Below, in pieces: positions 37,000 to 44,068 of a stretch of 64,000 nucleotides of DNA; the stretch's first letter is position 1, and every line of letters begins with the position of its first letter. The translations under genes and the position numbers were made by a program. The DNA is taken from positions 1-64,000 of the forward strand of contig JANSWO010000003.1 in NCBI GenBank assembly GCA_024743435.1. The letters run 5' to 3'. Below the pieces are notes generated by a model. It did not search any database. It was not told where the DNA came from and saw only the letters and a list, made by a program, of their open reading frames with translations. This DNA is from Pseudomonadaceae bacterium (GTDB lineage Bacteria > Pseudomonadota > Gammaproteobacteria > Pseudomonadales > Azotimanducaceae).

Positions 37000-37697
37000 G
37001 CGGCTGCTTCTTCGTGATGGGTGATGCGCGCGACGCCCGTGTGTCGATGGGTCGATTTGCTGCCAAACCCGAGGGCCCTGCGGAATAGGCGTTTGATCAG
37101 TGCGCCCGCTCGCTGTGCAAGTGACTGATTGGGCCTCGCCAGCTGATAGCTGTCCAGTGTTGTAGCCTCGATCAACACAACGGTTGCGTTCCGCTCGCTT
37201 GTGGTCCGGGAGAGACGCAGAGTAAACCCTTGTTCGGACAGGGTGATCCGCCAACTAGCTTCACCTGCCCCCGCACTCGAGGTGCCACGATAGCGGGATT
37301 CGCCCGGTTTGTTGTTGCGTCGTTTAGGGCTTGGCTCGAGTAACGCACACTCGAAACGTGGCTGTGGTGGCTGATCGAGCGAGCTGTCGCTTACTGGGGC
37401 AAGCAGGGCAAATAAGTCGTTGTTGCGAAAACACAGGTAAAACCACGCCTGATCTGGGTCGAACCCAGGATTGGTGTTCGAGTCGTTGTAACTGGATACA
37501 GCGATTGCGTTGTTGATCCCCGGCCAGCTGTCTCCTGCGGCAGCGATCGCATGCTGTAGTTGCGAAACGATAGCGCCGTCCATGTCTGTCAAGACGTGGG
37601 CGGTTAGATGGTCGCGTCGCACGCTCTCCTCGGTTGCGTTTAACAGGCGCGTACGTGCGATGTTAGCGCGGTAGAAGCGTTGGCTTGAACTATCCAT
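36996..37697 (-). CDS. Conserved hypothetical protein
   Basis: A 233-aa protein that I do not recognise. It has no signal peptide or membrane helix. It is predicted alpha/beta with the segment NAIAVSSYNDSNTNPGFDPDQAWFYLCF followed by Arg/Ser-rich low-complexity sequence (KRRNNKPGESRYRGTSS) and ends with several His residues (STHRHTGVARITHHE). It heads the operon with DUF2878 and the histidine kinase, and diverges from the NTF2-like gene. The upstream gap 37698-37920 holds the decamer TATCCATTGG twice (near 37692 and 37900), a possible shared operator. Confidence 0.6.
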   Translation of the reverse strand: MDSSSQRFYRANIARTRLLNATEESVRRDHLTAHVLTDMDGAIVSQLQHAIAAAGDSWPGINNAIAVSSYNDSNTNPGFDPDQAWFYLCFRNNDLFALLAPVSDSSLDQPPQPRFECALLEPSPKRRNNKPGESRYRGTSSAGAGEASWRITLSEQGFTLRLSRTTSERNATVVLIEATTLDSYQLARPNQSLAQRAGALIKRLFRRALGFGSKSTHRHTGVARITHHEEAAA

Positions 37698-37995
37698 TGG
37701 CTTGCTCAGATGGTCTGTTGTTTGTAGGGAAGATCGATCGTTGTATTGGCGCTCGTAGCCCGTTCCCTTGATCTGCCGTTTCGGTTTAGTGTCGAGCCTC
37801 TTTGCACAGTGTTGAGTTTGTGACGTGAAGAAGCAGTAAATCCTGCTGAATCGACCGATTCACTACCGGTTCACTGCTGCGCTTCTAAAGTAGTTCCGGT
37901 TATCCATTGGGCGCTCGTTAATGTTGCCGGAAATGCTCGTAAAAATTGTGCGGCTTGTACGCAGCCACCGCCGACCCGGTTTGTCAGGGTTGTCT

Positions 37996-38760
37996 ATGAG
38001 TTGGTCGAGAGGAAGACCTGGCCACGAAGTGTGGGAGCGCCCGCGGCTAAGTAAAAGCCCGCGGCTAAGTAAAAGCCCGCGGCTAATCAAAAGCCCGCGG
38101 CGTGGCAAATCTTCCAGCGGGCAAGCCGGCTCGTACAGGCGAGCGGTCGTGGTGGCCGGCGCTGGGCTGCTTACGCTTGCCGGGATAGCTGGGTGCACGG
38201 GATCTGACTCCAGCAGCCTGCGCTATCCCGACCGCTTTCTCGCGCTGTCCGAGCCCTATGAGTCACAGGCAACAATGGCCGGCGGAGAAGGAGCGGTTTC
38301 TCGGAGCGAGGAGGAGCTGTTCGAGGGAGTTCCCGCGTCTGCTCTTGGGTTTGTAAAGCTCATGCGAACCATCGTTGATGACCCCGACTGGCGTGAGAAG
38401 GCTCGAGCAGTCTACGCGAGCGAACTTTACTTCAGCGACACGCTGGGTTCGGCAACAACCATCGATGAACTCCTGGACCATCTTCAGGGTGTGGCGGACA
38501 ACTCAGAGGCGCTTGAAGTGCTTGTTCAGGACGTAGTCACCTCGGAGACGGGCACGTACCTGCGTTGGCACATGGTTTCGCGTTTTTCAATTCTGGGTAG
38601 CGAGAAAGAGAGTAGGACCATCGGCGTGTCGTTGCTGCGCTTCGATGCGGAAGGACGGATTGTGTTCCAGCAGGACTATTGGGATTCCACCGAAGGCTTC
38701 TATCAACACATACCGATTCTCGGTTCCGTTTTGCGGGCCATTGGACAACGGTTCGAGTAA
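37996..38760 (+). CDS. NTF2/SnoaL-like lipoprotein (start uncertain)
   Basis: The conserved part begins after a lipoprotein signal RRAVVVAGAGLLTLAGIAGC. It is followed by an NTF2/SnoaL-like fold of about 150 residues (ALGFVKLMRTIVDDPDWREKA, YFSDTLGSATTIDELLDHL, HMVSRFSILG, QDYWDSTEGFYQHIP). The start could be ATG 37921, ATG 37996 or GTG 38149; the region between contains an 18-bp tandem repeat (RLSKSP repeats) that makes it doubtful whether it is translated. GTG 38149 gives a short signal peptide but loses the Arg pair. It precedes a DUF6134-like exported protein by 15 bp, likely as an operon. Confidence 0.75.
   Translation: MSWSRGRPGHEVWERPRLSKSPRLSKSPRLIKSPRRGKSSSGQAGSYRRAVVVAGAGLLTLAGIAGCTGSDSSSLRYPDRFLALSEPYESQATMAGGEGAVSRSEEELFEGVPASALGFVKLMRTIVDDPDWREKARAVYASELYFSDTLGSATTIDELLDHLQGVADNSEALEVLVQDVVTSETGTYLRWHMVSRFSILGSEKESRTIGVSLLRFDAEGRIVFQQDYWDSTEGFYQHIPILGSVLRAIGQRFE
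38040..38110 (+). repeat. 18-bp tandem repeats (about four units)
   Basis: Units CCCGCGGCTAAGTAAAAG at 38040-38057 and 38058-38075 (identical), CCCGCGGCTAATCAAAAG at 38076-38093, and a partial unit from 38094. In the open frame they encode SPRLSK repeats just before the lipoprotein signal peptide. The unit length is a multiple of 3, so copy-number change preserves frame. Confidence 0.85.
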
Positions 38761-38775
38761 GGAGACGCTGCGACA

Positions 38776-39564
38776 ATGATAGTAAAAGTGATTGGCCATG
38801 TTCTTGCTTGTTGTGTGACATCGCTTGCTGCGCTTGCGGCCAGTGCTTCGATTGACGCATCGCGCATGACGTTCGATGTGTTTCTCGATGACAGGATCAT
38901 CGGCCAACACGTTTTCGAGTTCGAGCGTGAGGGGGATGCGTTACTCGTTCAGTCTGATGTCGACATGTCGGTGAAACTGCTGTTTGTAGAGGTGTTCAAC
39001 TACGAGCACAGTGCTTCTGAGCGTTGGCGCGACGGTTGCCTAGAGGCGCTCTCCAGCACCACATTACAAAATGGTGAGAAGACCAAAGTTCACGCCGAAG
39101 TGGTCAGCGAGCAGCTCGTTGTCGAGCGGCAATCGGCAGAGGCCGGGGCTTCGTCAGCACAGGTTGCAAACAAGCGCGATGAGGTTGATCTGAACGAGTC
39201 AGCAGGGTGCCTTGCTGGTTACGCTTACTGGGACAAAGCGCGCCTCGATCGGTCAACGCTCCTGAATGCTCAACTCGGCGAATTGGATGATGTGGATTTT
39301 CGAGCCGAGGGCGTTGTGCAGCTGGACTGGCTCGACTCACGGGCGCAGCAGAACATCAATCGCTTCGCGCTTATGAGTAACGGGGCCCGTATCGAGCTTT
39401 GGTACGACCGGTCCGGCCAATGGCTCGGGTTGCGCACCCAACGAGGTAAGCGCTGGCTGGAGTACCGGCTCGACACGGTCGAGCCAGTTGCTGATCAAGA
39501 CCGCACAAGCCAGTTCGACGCGCTTGTTTTGCCTGGATCGATGCAGGTCGTCCGAGCCAACTGA
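38776..39564 (+). CDS. Exported DUF6134-like protein
   Basis: A 262-aa protein with a signal peptide (VIGHVLACCVTSLAALAASASI) then FDVFLDDRIIGQHVFEFERE, MSVKLLFVEVFNYEHSASERW and SAGCLAGYAYWD, which fit DUF6134 in my memory of the family. It is predicted all-beta and periplasmic. No function is known. AAGGAG stands 10 nt before the ATG. In several gammaproteobacteria DUF6134, NTF2-like and DUF2878 proteins occur together, as here; this is recollection, not something the sequence proves. Confidence 0.65.
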   Translation: MIVKVIGHVLACCVTSLAALAASASIDASRMTFDVFLDDRIIGQHVFEFEREGDALLVQSDVDMSVKLLFVEVFNYEHSASERWRDGCLEALSSTTLQNGEKTKVHAEVVSEQLVVERQSAEAGASSAQVANKRDEVDLNESAGCLAGYAYWDKARLDRSTLLNAQLGELDDVDFRAEGVVQLDWLDSRAQQNINRFALMSNGARIELWYDRSGQWLGLRTQRGKRWLEYRLDTVEPVADQDRTSQFDALVLPGSMQVVRAN

Positions 39565-39653
39565 GCCATTGCGATTTGGTCACGGCGTCAAGGCTTCCAG
39601 AGAAGCCGGATGCCTTTATCATTGTCGCCTGTCAGTGATGGTCGCCCAGGCGC

Positions 39654-40007
39654 ATGGATTGGTCCGAATATAAGCTGCTCTGCGATAGCCCCGATGTGCT
39701 TTCCCGCTTCCTGCTGGAGATCACTGCATCGATGTTGTCCGACGAGCCTGTTTTGCGGCGCCGGCTGCATGCTCAGTTGACCAGCACGCCCCTGCCAACG
39801 CCTGCGGATCACCACGGCCCGTCACCTGCCGATATGTACGCGGTGGACATCAACGTCGTAGAGGCTCACGCAATTGCGACAATCGTCGGTAAACTGCCCG
39901 ATAGCGCCGGATCAGAGTATGGGCTCACAAGCCTCGCGGGCGTCCGTGCGGCATGGGGTGAATTGGCTGAACACCACGCCTCGGCGCCCGAAGACGAAGG
40001 CAGATAA
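39654..40007 (+). CDS. Conserved hypothetical protein
   Basis: A 117-aa acidic cytoplasmic protein that I cannot assign. It is predicted helical at the N-terminus (WSEYKLLCDSPDVLSRFLLEITA), then a Pro-rich stretch and a second helical part (VVEAHAIATIVGKL). It lies 33 bp upstream of the LEH-like gene on the same strand. A short hairpin (39592-39607) precedes it. The frame and codon use look genuine, but the evidence is modest. Confidence 0.55.
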   Translation: MDWSEYKLLCDSPDVLSRFLLEITASMLSDEPVLRRRLHAQLTSTPLPTPADHHGPSPADMYAVDINVVEAHAIATIVGKLPDSAGSEYGLTSLAGVRAAWGELAEHHASAPEDEGR

Positions 40008-40040
40008 GCAGCGATTTTCTATCAGTATGGGGGAGAGGAC

Positions 40041-40439
40041 ATGAGCGAAGTGGCGGTAGCGGATAATCAACAGGCGGTACTTGATCTGGTATCCGCGTTT
40101 AATCGGATCGATGTGGATGGCGTGATGCGCTGCCTCCACCCGGAAGCCGTGTATCACAACATGCCGGTTGATCCGGTTTCTGGTGAGCGATCGATTCGCG
40201 CCGTCATAGAATCCTTCACCAGCGCAGCCAGTGAGATCAACTGGGAGATGGTGAACGTGTCGATCACCGCTGAGGGTCACGTCATGACAGAGCGTCTGGA
40301 CAGGTTCAAAATCAATAACCGCTGGATAACGTTACCGGTCATGGGCATTTTCGAGGTCACTGACGGGCTGATTACGTGTTGGCGTGACTACTTCGACATG
40401 GAGCAGTTTCAGTCTCAGCTAAAGGCTACGCAGTCGTGA
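40041..40439 (+). CDS. Limonene-1,2-epoxide hydrolase-like (SnoaL-fold) protein
   Basis: A 132-aa protein of the LEH family in the NTF2/SnoaL fold. It has VLDLVSAFNRIDVDGVMRCLHPEAVYHNMPVDPV, RAVIESFTS, and TERLDRFKINNRWITLPVMGIFEV, followed by ITCWRDYFDM. The Asp-Arg-Asp type residues of the LEH active site (D in TERLDRF, R/D in CWRDYFD) appear to be present. An epoxide hydrolase or related hydratase role is likely but the substrate is unknown. It overlaps the downstream biotin carrier gene by GTGA. Confidence 0.8.
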   Translation: MSEVAVADNQQAVLDLVSAFNRIDVDGVMRCLHPEAVYHNMPVDPVSGERSIRAVIESFTSAASEINWEMVNVSITAEGHVMTERLDRFKINNRWITLPVMGIFEVTDGLITCWRDYFDMEQFQSQLKATQS

Positions 40440-40651
40440 TTGATGTTGAGAGCGAGGTTACCGGGCGGGTGTGGCAACTCCATTGCGAGGTTGGTCAGCA
40501 GGTCGCAGAAGACGATGTGCTTATGATTTTGGAATCCATGAAAATGGAGATCCCGGTTCTGGCGCCCGCCGACGGGACGGTCGCTGAGATTCTTGTCGCC
40601 GTTGAAGAGGCGGTAGATGAAGATCAAGTGCTCGCGCGACTTAGTGACTAG
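40436..40651 (+). CDS. Free-standing biotin/lipoyl carrier protein
   Basis: A 71-aa protein that is a complete biotinyl domain by itself. The biotin-accepting lysine lies in ESMKMEIPV (canonical MKM), with hinge glycines VTGRVW and ADGTVAEI at the usual symmetry positions. It can carry carboxybiotin for an acyl-CoA carboxylase or related enzyme. A carboxyltransferase beta-type gene lies 3.4 kb downstream (44069), but no biotin carboxylase is in the window. The GTG start overlaps the stop of the LEH-like gene. Confidence 0.92.
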   Translation: MIDVESEVTGRVWQLHCEVGQQVAEDDVLMILESMKMEIPVLAPADGTVAEILVAVEEAVDEDQVLARLSD

Positions 40652-40689
40652 TTGATCGAAGATCTCATCTCACCGAATCTTTCGCGAGA

Positions 40690-40716
40690 TGTCACAAAAT
40701 AGCTTCCAGCTTCGTC
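40690..40716 (+). promoter_or_regulatory. ECF41-type promoter
   Basis: TGTCACA (40690-40696), a 16-nt spacer, then CGTC (40713-40716). This is exactly the promoter consensus known for ECF41 sigma factors (TGTCACA-N16-CGTC). It stands 33 bp upstream of the ATG of the cytochrome b-like gene, whose operon partner is an ECF41 sigma factor, so autoregulation is strongly suggested. Confidence 0.85.
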
Positions 40717-40749
40717 ATAGAGACATGATCATCGAATCGGAGAGATGTT

Positions 40750-41463
40750 ATGTCCCTTGTTGCCGACGAAATCTCAGCTACTGGTGCACAGCACTTAGCC
40801 TCAAGAGCGCGAACCCACGCGCGAACCCAAGCGCGAATTCAGGCGGGTTGTGGCCTGATCATTGCGCTGTTTCTGGTGCTGCACCTTGTGAATTTCCTGG
40901 CGGCGATCGTCGGGCCTGGGGCGTACGATAGCTTTCAGAGTATCGTCCGGCCCGCGTACCAATACCCGGCCGTGGAGGTGCTGGTGCTCGGAGCCATTGT
41001 GGTGCACCTCATCATTGCCGGTGTTCGACTGGCTCGAGAGTCACGGCGGAATCTGCGAGGCCGGGCCCGCTGGCATCGCTACGCTGGTGTATTCCTGATG
41101 CTGGTAATTGTTGGTCACGTCGCGGCGGTGCGCGGGCCCTCCTGGTTTGCTGATATTTACCCCGGAGCGCAGGGCCTTGCGTTTACGTTGAATGCTTATC
41201 CAGGGTATTTCTATCCGTATTATTTTCTGCTTGCCTGCGCTGGCTTCTACCATGCGCTCCAAGGCGTGAGTGTTGCCTTGCCGCGATTGAATGCGTTGCG
41301 CTGGCGCCTTTCGCAGTCGCAGCTGGTCTTGGCGACAGGCTGCTTTGCCGTGCTTGCGGTACTCTCGCTCGCGGGGCTGGGAGGCTGGCTGTATGAGATC
41401 CCGGATCCGTATGACAACGACGCGGCGCGACTGTTTCAATCGGTTTTTGGAGTCGGTGGGTGA
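40750..41463 (+). CDS. Cytochrome b-like membrane protein (fumarate reductase/SDH superfamily)
   Basis: A 237-aa protein with five predicted helices: GLIIALFLVLHLVNFLAAIV, VEVLVLGAIVVHLIIAGVRL, YAGVFLMLVIVGHVAAVRG, YYFLLACAGFYHALQGVSV and VLATGCFAVLAVLSLAGLGG. Each of the first four contains a His suited to bind haem, the pattern of fumarate-reductase cytochrome b subunits. No iron-sulfur or flavoprotein partner is adjacent. It is coupled to the downstream ECF41 sigma factor by a GTGA overlap and is preceded by an ECF41 promoter. GGAGAG precedes the ATG. Confidence 0.8.
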   Translation: MSLVADEISATGAQHLASRARTHARTQARIQAGCGLIIALFLVLHLVNFLAAIVGPGAYDSFQSIVRPAYQYPAVEVLVLGAIVVHLIIAGVRLARESRRNLRGRARWHRYAGVFLMLVIVGHVAAVRGPSWFADIYPGAQGLAFTLNAYPGYFYPYYFLLACAGFYHALQGVSVALPRLNALRWRLSQSQLVLATGCFAVLAVLSLAGLGGWLYEIPDPYDNDAARLFQSVFGVGG

Positions 41464-42338
41464 GCAGGAGCATAGCCATCCGCGACCTTCGCCGACTGCA
41501 CCACCTGGCGTATCGCATGCTTGGCAGCGTGCAGGACGCAGAGGATGTTGTGCAGGATGCTCAGGTTCGCCTGCTCGCTGTCGAGAGCCAGCCAGCTAAC
41601 CCGGTGGGCTGGCTAGTCAGAGTGGTGACGAACTTGTGCATCGATCGGCTACGCCGCGTCAAGGCAGAACGCGCAGACTATGTCGGACCATGGTTGCCAG
41701 AGCCGTTGCGCAGTGACCGCTTTGGCGCCGGGCCTGCATCGGTACAGCCGGAGGAAGCGGCGGCGCTTGCTGAGGAGTTGTCGACGGCGATGCTCATGAT
41801 GTTGGAAAGGCTGAGCCCGCCCGAGCGTGCTGTGTTCGTGCTTCGTGAAGGCTTCGGATTCAGTTTTTCCGAGTTGGCCGAGATGCTCGCGATTTCGCCC
41901 ACAAGCGCACGCCAACGAATGACGCGGGCGCGCAAAAATCTGGGCGGTGAACCGCGGTACCGCGCTTCAGCTGAAACCCAGACGAATGCTCTCATGAGCT
42001 TGATCGAAGCCGTTGGTGCGGGCGATTCGGATGCGGTTATCAGCCTGCTCGCGAGCGACGCTATTGCCTATACAGATGGTGGCGGCGTAGTTAGCGCGGC
42101 GATCGCGCCGGTGCAAACGGCTCAGAGAATCGCAACGGTGGCCATCCACCTTGGTTACAGACCGATTGCTGATGGTGACTTCGAGGTTCAATTGGTCGAT
42201 GTGAATGCCGCGCCAGCATTGCTTGTTGTCGAGAGAGGCCAATACCACTCGCTCATTTCGGTGGATTGCGACGACACTGGCCTTGTACACCGGCTATACG
42301 TGCACAGAAATCCTAACAAGCTCGCTGCATTGCGGTAG
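41460..42338 (+). CDS. ECF41 (SigJ-type) sigma factor with SnoaL-like C-terminal domain
   Basis: A 292-aa extracytoplasmic-function sigma factor. Sigma region 2 reads LAYRMLGSVQDAEDVVQDA, region 4 has LSPPERAVFVLREGFGFSFSELAEML. The fused C-terminal SnoaL-like domain, which replaces an anti-sigma factor in this group, carries the ECF41 signatures DGGG (in YTDGGGVV) and a close variant of NPDKL (NPNKL) near the end. The usual ECF41 target is a neighbouring carboxymuconolactone decarboxylase, oxidoreductase or epimerase; here the operon partner is a cytochrome b-like membrane protein instead. Confidence 0.93.
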   Translation: MSRSIAIRDLRRLHHLAYRMLGSVQDAEDVVQDAQVRLLAVESQPANPVGWLVRVVTNLCIDRLRRVKAERADYVGPWLPEPLRSDRFGAGPASVQPEEAAALAEELSTAMLMMLERLSPPERAVFVLREGFGFSFSELAEMLAISPTSARQRMTRARKNLGGEPRYRASAETQTNALMSLIEAVGAGDSDAVISLLASDAIAYTDGGGVVSAAIAPVQTAQRIATVAIHLGYRPIADGDFEVQLVDVNAAPALLVVERGQYHSLISVDCDDTGLVHRLYVHRNPNKLAALR

Positions 42339-42421
42339 CGGCGACGCGGCTTTGCTCGTCTTGCGGTCGCTGTGCGATGCTTGGCTCTGGTCTTATGCTT
42401 AGCCGTTTGCGAGGGGAACCC

Positions 42422-43246
42422 ATGACGGAACTTGTCACTACAGAAATTATCGACGGCGTCGCTGATGTGCGTCTGAACCGAGCCGACAAATACAATGCGT
42501 TGAGTGGCGATATGTTCAAAGCGATCATCGCCGCGGGCGAAGCACTCGCTGACCGTCGAGACGTTCGCGCTGTTGTGTTGTCGGGAAATGGTCCTGGATT
42601 TTGCGCCGGTCTCGATTTCGCCAGCTTTCAGGGCATGAGTGATTCTGACAATACCTCTTCTGGGGGAGACTCCGGCTCAGCGGGTGGCCTGCTCACCCGT
42701 GATGATCGGCCTGAGAATTTCGCCCAGCGGCCGGCTTACATCTGGCGCAAGCTACCGGTGCCGGTGATCGCAGCGGTGCACGGGGTCGCCTATGGCGGTG
42801 GTTGTCAGGTCGCTCTGGGCGCTGATATTCGAATTGCGCGGCCGGATGCCAAGATGTCGATCATGGAGATCAAGTGGGGCCTCGTACCGGACATGAGTCT
42901 GACGCAGACCTTGCGCGATATCGTGCCGCTCGATGTGGCCAAAGAGCTTACGTTCACGGGCAGAGTACTCACCGGTGTTGAGGCCCAGGAACTCGGGCTG
43001 GTCACACGTCTCGATGATAATCCGCTGGAGGCTGCGCTGGCGCTTGCGCGCGAAATCGCGTCGAAATCACCTGATGCGATCCGGGCGGGCAAGCTGTTGC
43101 TGGACAGTGCCTGGCATGCGGACGAGCGTACCGGGCTGGAGCTGGAGAGCTCGCTGCAAACCGCGTTGATCGGGAAGCCGAACCAGATCGAATCCATCAA
43201 AGCTAACTTCGAAAAGCGAGCGCCTAAGTTCAACGACCCAAGCTAG
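42422..43246 (+). CDS. Enoyl-CoA hydratase/isomerase (crotonase) family protein
   Basis: A 274-aa crotonase. It has NRADKYNALS, GPGFCAGLDF (oxyanion hole), a polar insertion rich in Ser/Gly (NTSSGGDSGSAGG), VIAAVHGVAYGGGCQVALGADIRIA (second oxyanion strand) and EIKWGLVPDMS. One of the usual catalytic Glu positions is occupied by Glu/Asp in this region (MEIKWGLVPD), so hydratase or isomerase activity is plausible. ATG 42422 has AGGGGA upstream; the longer frame to 42377 is not needed. It starts the acyl-CoA gene group. Confidence 0.9.
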   Translation: MTELVTTEIIDGVADVRLNRADKYNALSGDMFKAIIAAGEALADRRDVRAVVLSGNGPGFCAGLDFASFQGMSDSDNTSSGGDSGSAGGLLTRDDRPENFAQRPAYIWRKLPVPVIAAVHGVAYGGGCQVALGADIRIARPDAKMSIMEIKWGLVPDMSLTQTLRDIVPLDVAKELTFTGRVLTGVEAQELGLVTRLDDNPLEAALALAREIASKSPDAIRAGKLLLDSAWHADERTGLELESSLQTALIGKPNQIESIKANFEKRAPKFNDPS

Positions 43247-43250
43247 GCGT

Positions 43251-43847
43251 CTATTGCGCTAGCTTCTTCGCCTGCTCGATCCATTCGTCACTCACCACCC
43301 GTGCGCGGTAGTCGTGTAACGGGTGGTCCTCATTTTCCAGGCTTGCAAGATCGAGATCCGCAAGGTCTGCGAAGCGCGTGATGCCGAGAGCCGCAAGCTT
43401 GGTGGCGAAGACACGGCCAATTCCCGAGACTTGCGTCAGGTCGTCGCTCGCTGTCGACGCGCTTTCTCGTGAGTGGCTGGCATCCTGTGGGATTGGTTCA
43501 ACCGGTGAGGGCTTAGACTCGCCGCGAGCTGGAATGTCTGCTGCGGGCGGGGCGGCTTGGCTGTCCGGCTTTACTTCAGACTCAGTCGCGCTGCGCGCGC
43601 CAAGATTGGCGAATACTGCCATAAGGCCCTGGGCGTGCTGTTGTGCGCCGTCGCACATAGCCTCGACGTATTGTTGCTGCACGCGTCTGGTTTCTTCCGG
43701 GGCGCTTGCCGACTGCATCCCAGACAGAAACTCGACTTGAGTCTGGACGAACTGGCTGGCGCCGCGCAGGTGAAGGGTCACCATGCCGCGGGCGATTTCA
43801 CTGCCTAGCGCGAGAAGAGGTGGTGTTCGATTGCTGCTCTGGCTCAT
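43251..43847 (-). CDS. Phasin-like protein with C-terminal helix-hairpin-helix domain
   Basis: A 198-aa protein. The N-terminal half looks like a phasin (all-helical, polyhydroxyalkanoate-granule protein: FVQTQVEFLSGMQSA, QQQYVEAMCDGAQQHAQGL). A Pro/Ser-rich linker follows, and the end is a helix-hairpin-helix module (LTQVSGIGRVFATKLAALGITRFADLADLD, then WIEQAKKLAQ), a fold used for DNA or protein binding. ATG 43847 has a perfect AAGGAG. It converges on the enoyl-CoA hydratase gene. The combination suggests a protein linking granules to DNA or another partner. Confidence 0.75.
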   Translation of the reverse strand: MSQSSNRTPPLLALGSEIARGMVTLHLRGASQFVQTQVEFLSGMQSASAPEETRRVQQQYVEAMCDGAQQHAQGLMAVFANLGARSATESEVKPDSQAAPPAADIPARGESKPSPVEPIPQDASHSRESASTASDDLTQVSGIGRVFATKLAALGITRFADLADLDLASLENEDHPLHDYRARVVSDEWIEQAKKLAQ

Positions 43848-44068
43848 AGAGAACTCCTTGGCGACAGGTTGTCCGGGGTCACCGGCTAGGCCGCTCGTGG
43901 TTGAGAGTCGTTCGTTATGCGAATGCTGCACTGCACAAAACGCTTTTAGTATGTCCGCGGATTGCTCAGCGCGCAAGGCGTTGATCCGAGGCCCGCGTCT
44001 GCAGTGTGCACAGAACTTGTGACAGACTGACGTCTGGGCAGCGTAAAACGGTGTGGAGCGGAGAGAAT

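Noticed and set aside
44006-44068. Longer N-terminus for the carboxyltransferase
   Set aside because: ATG 44069 has a good ribosome-binding site and begins the family sequence; the extra residues do not match.
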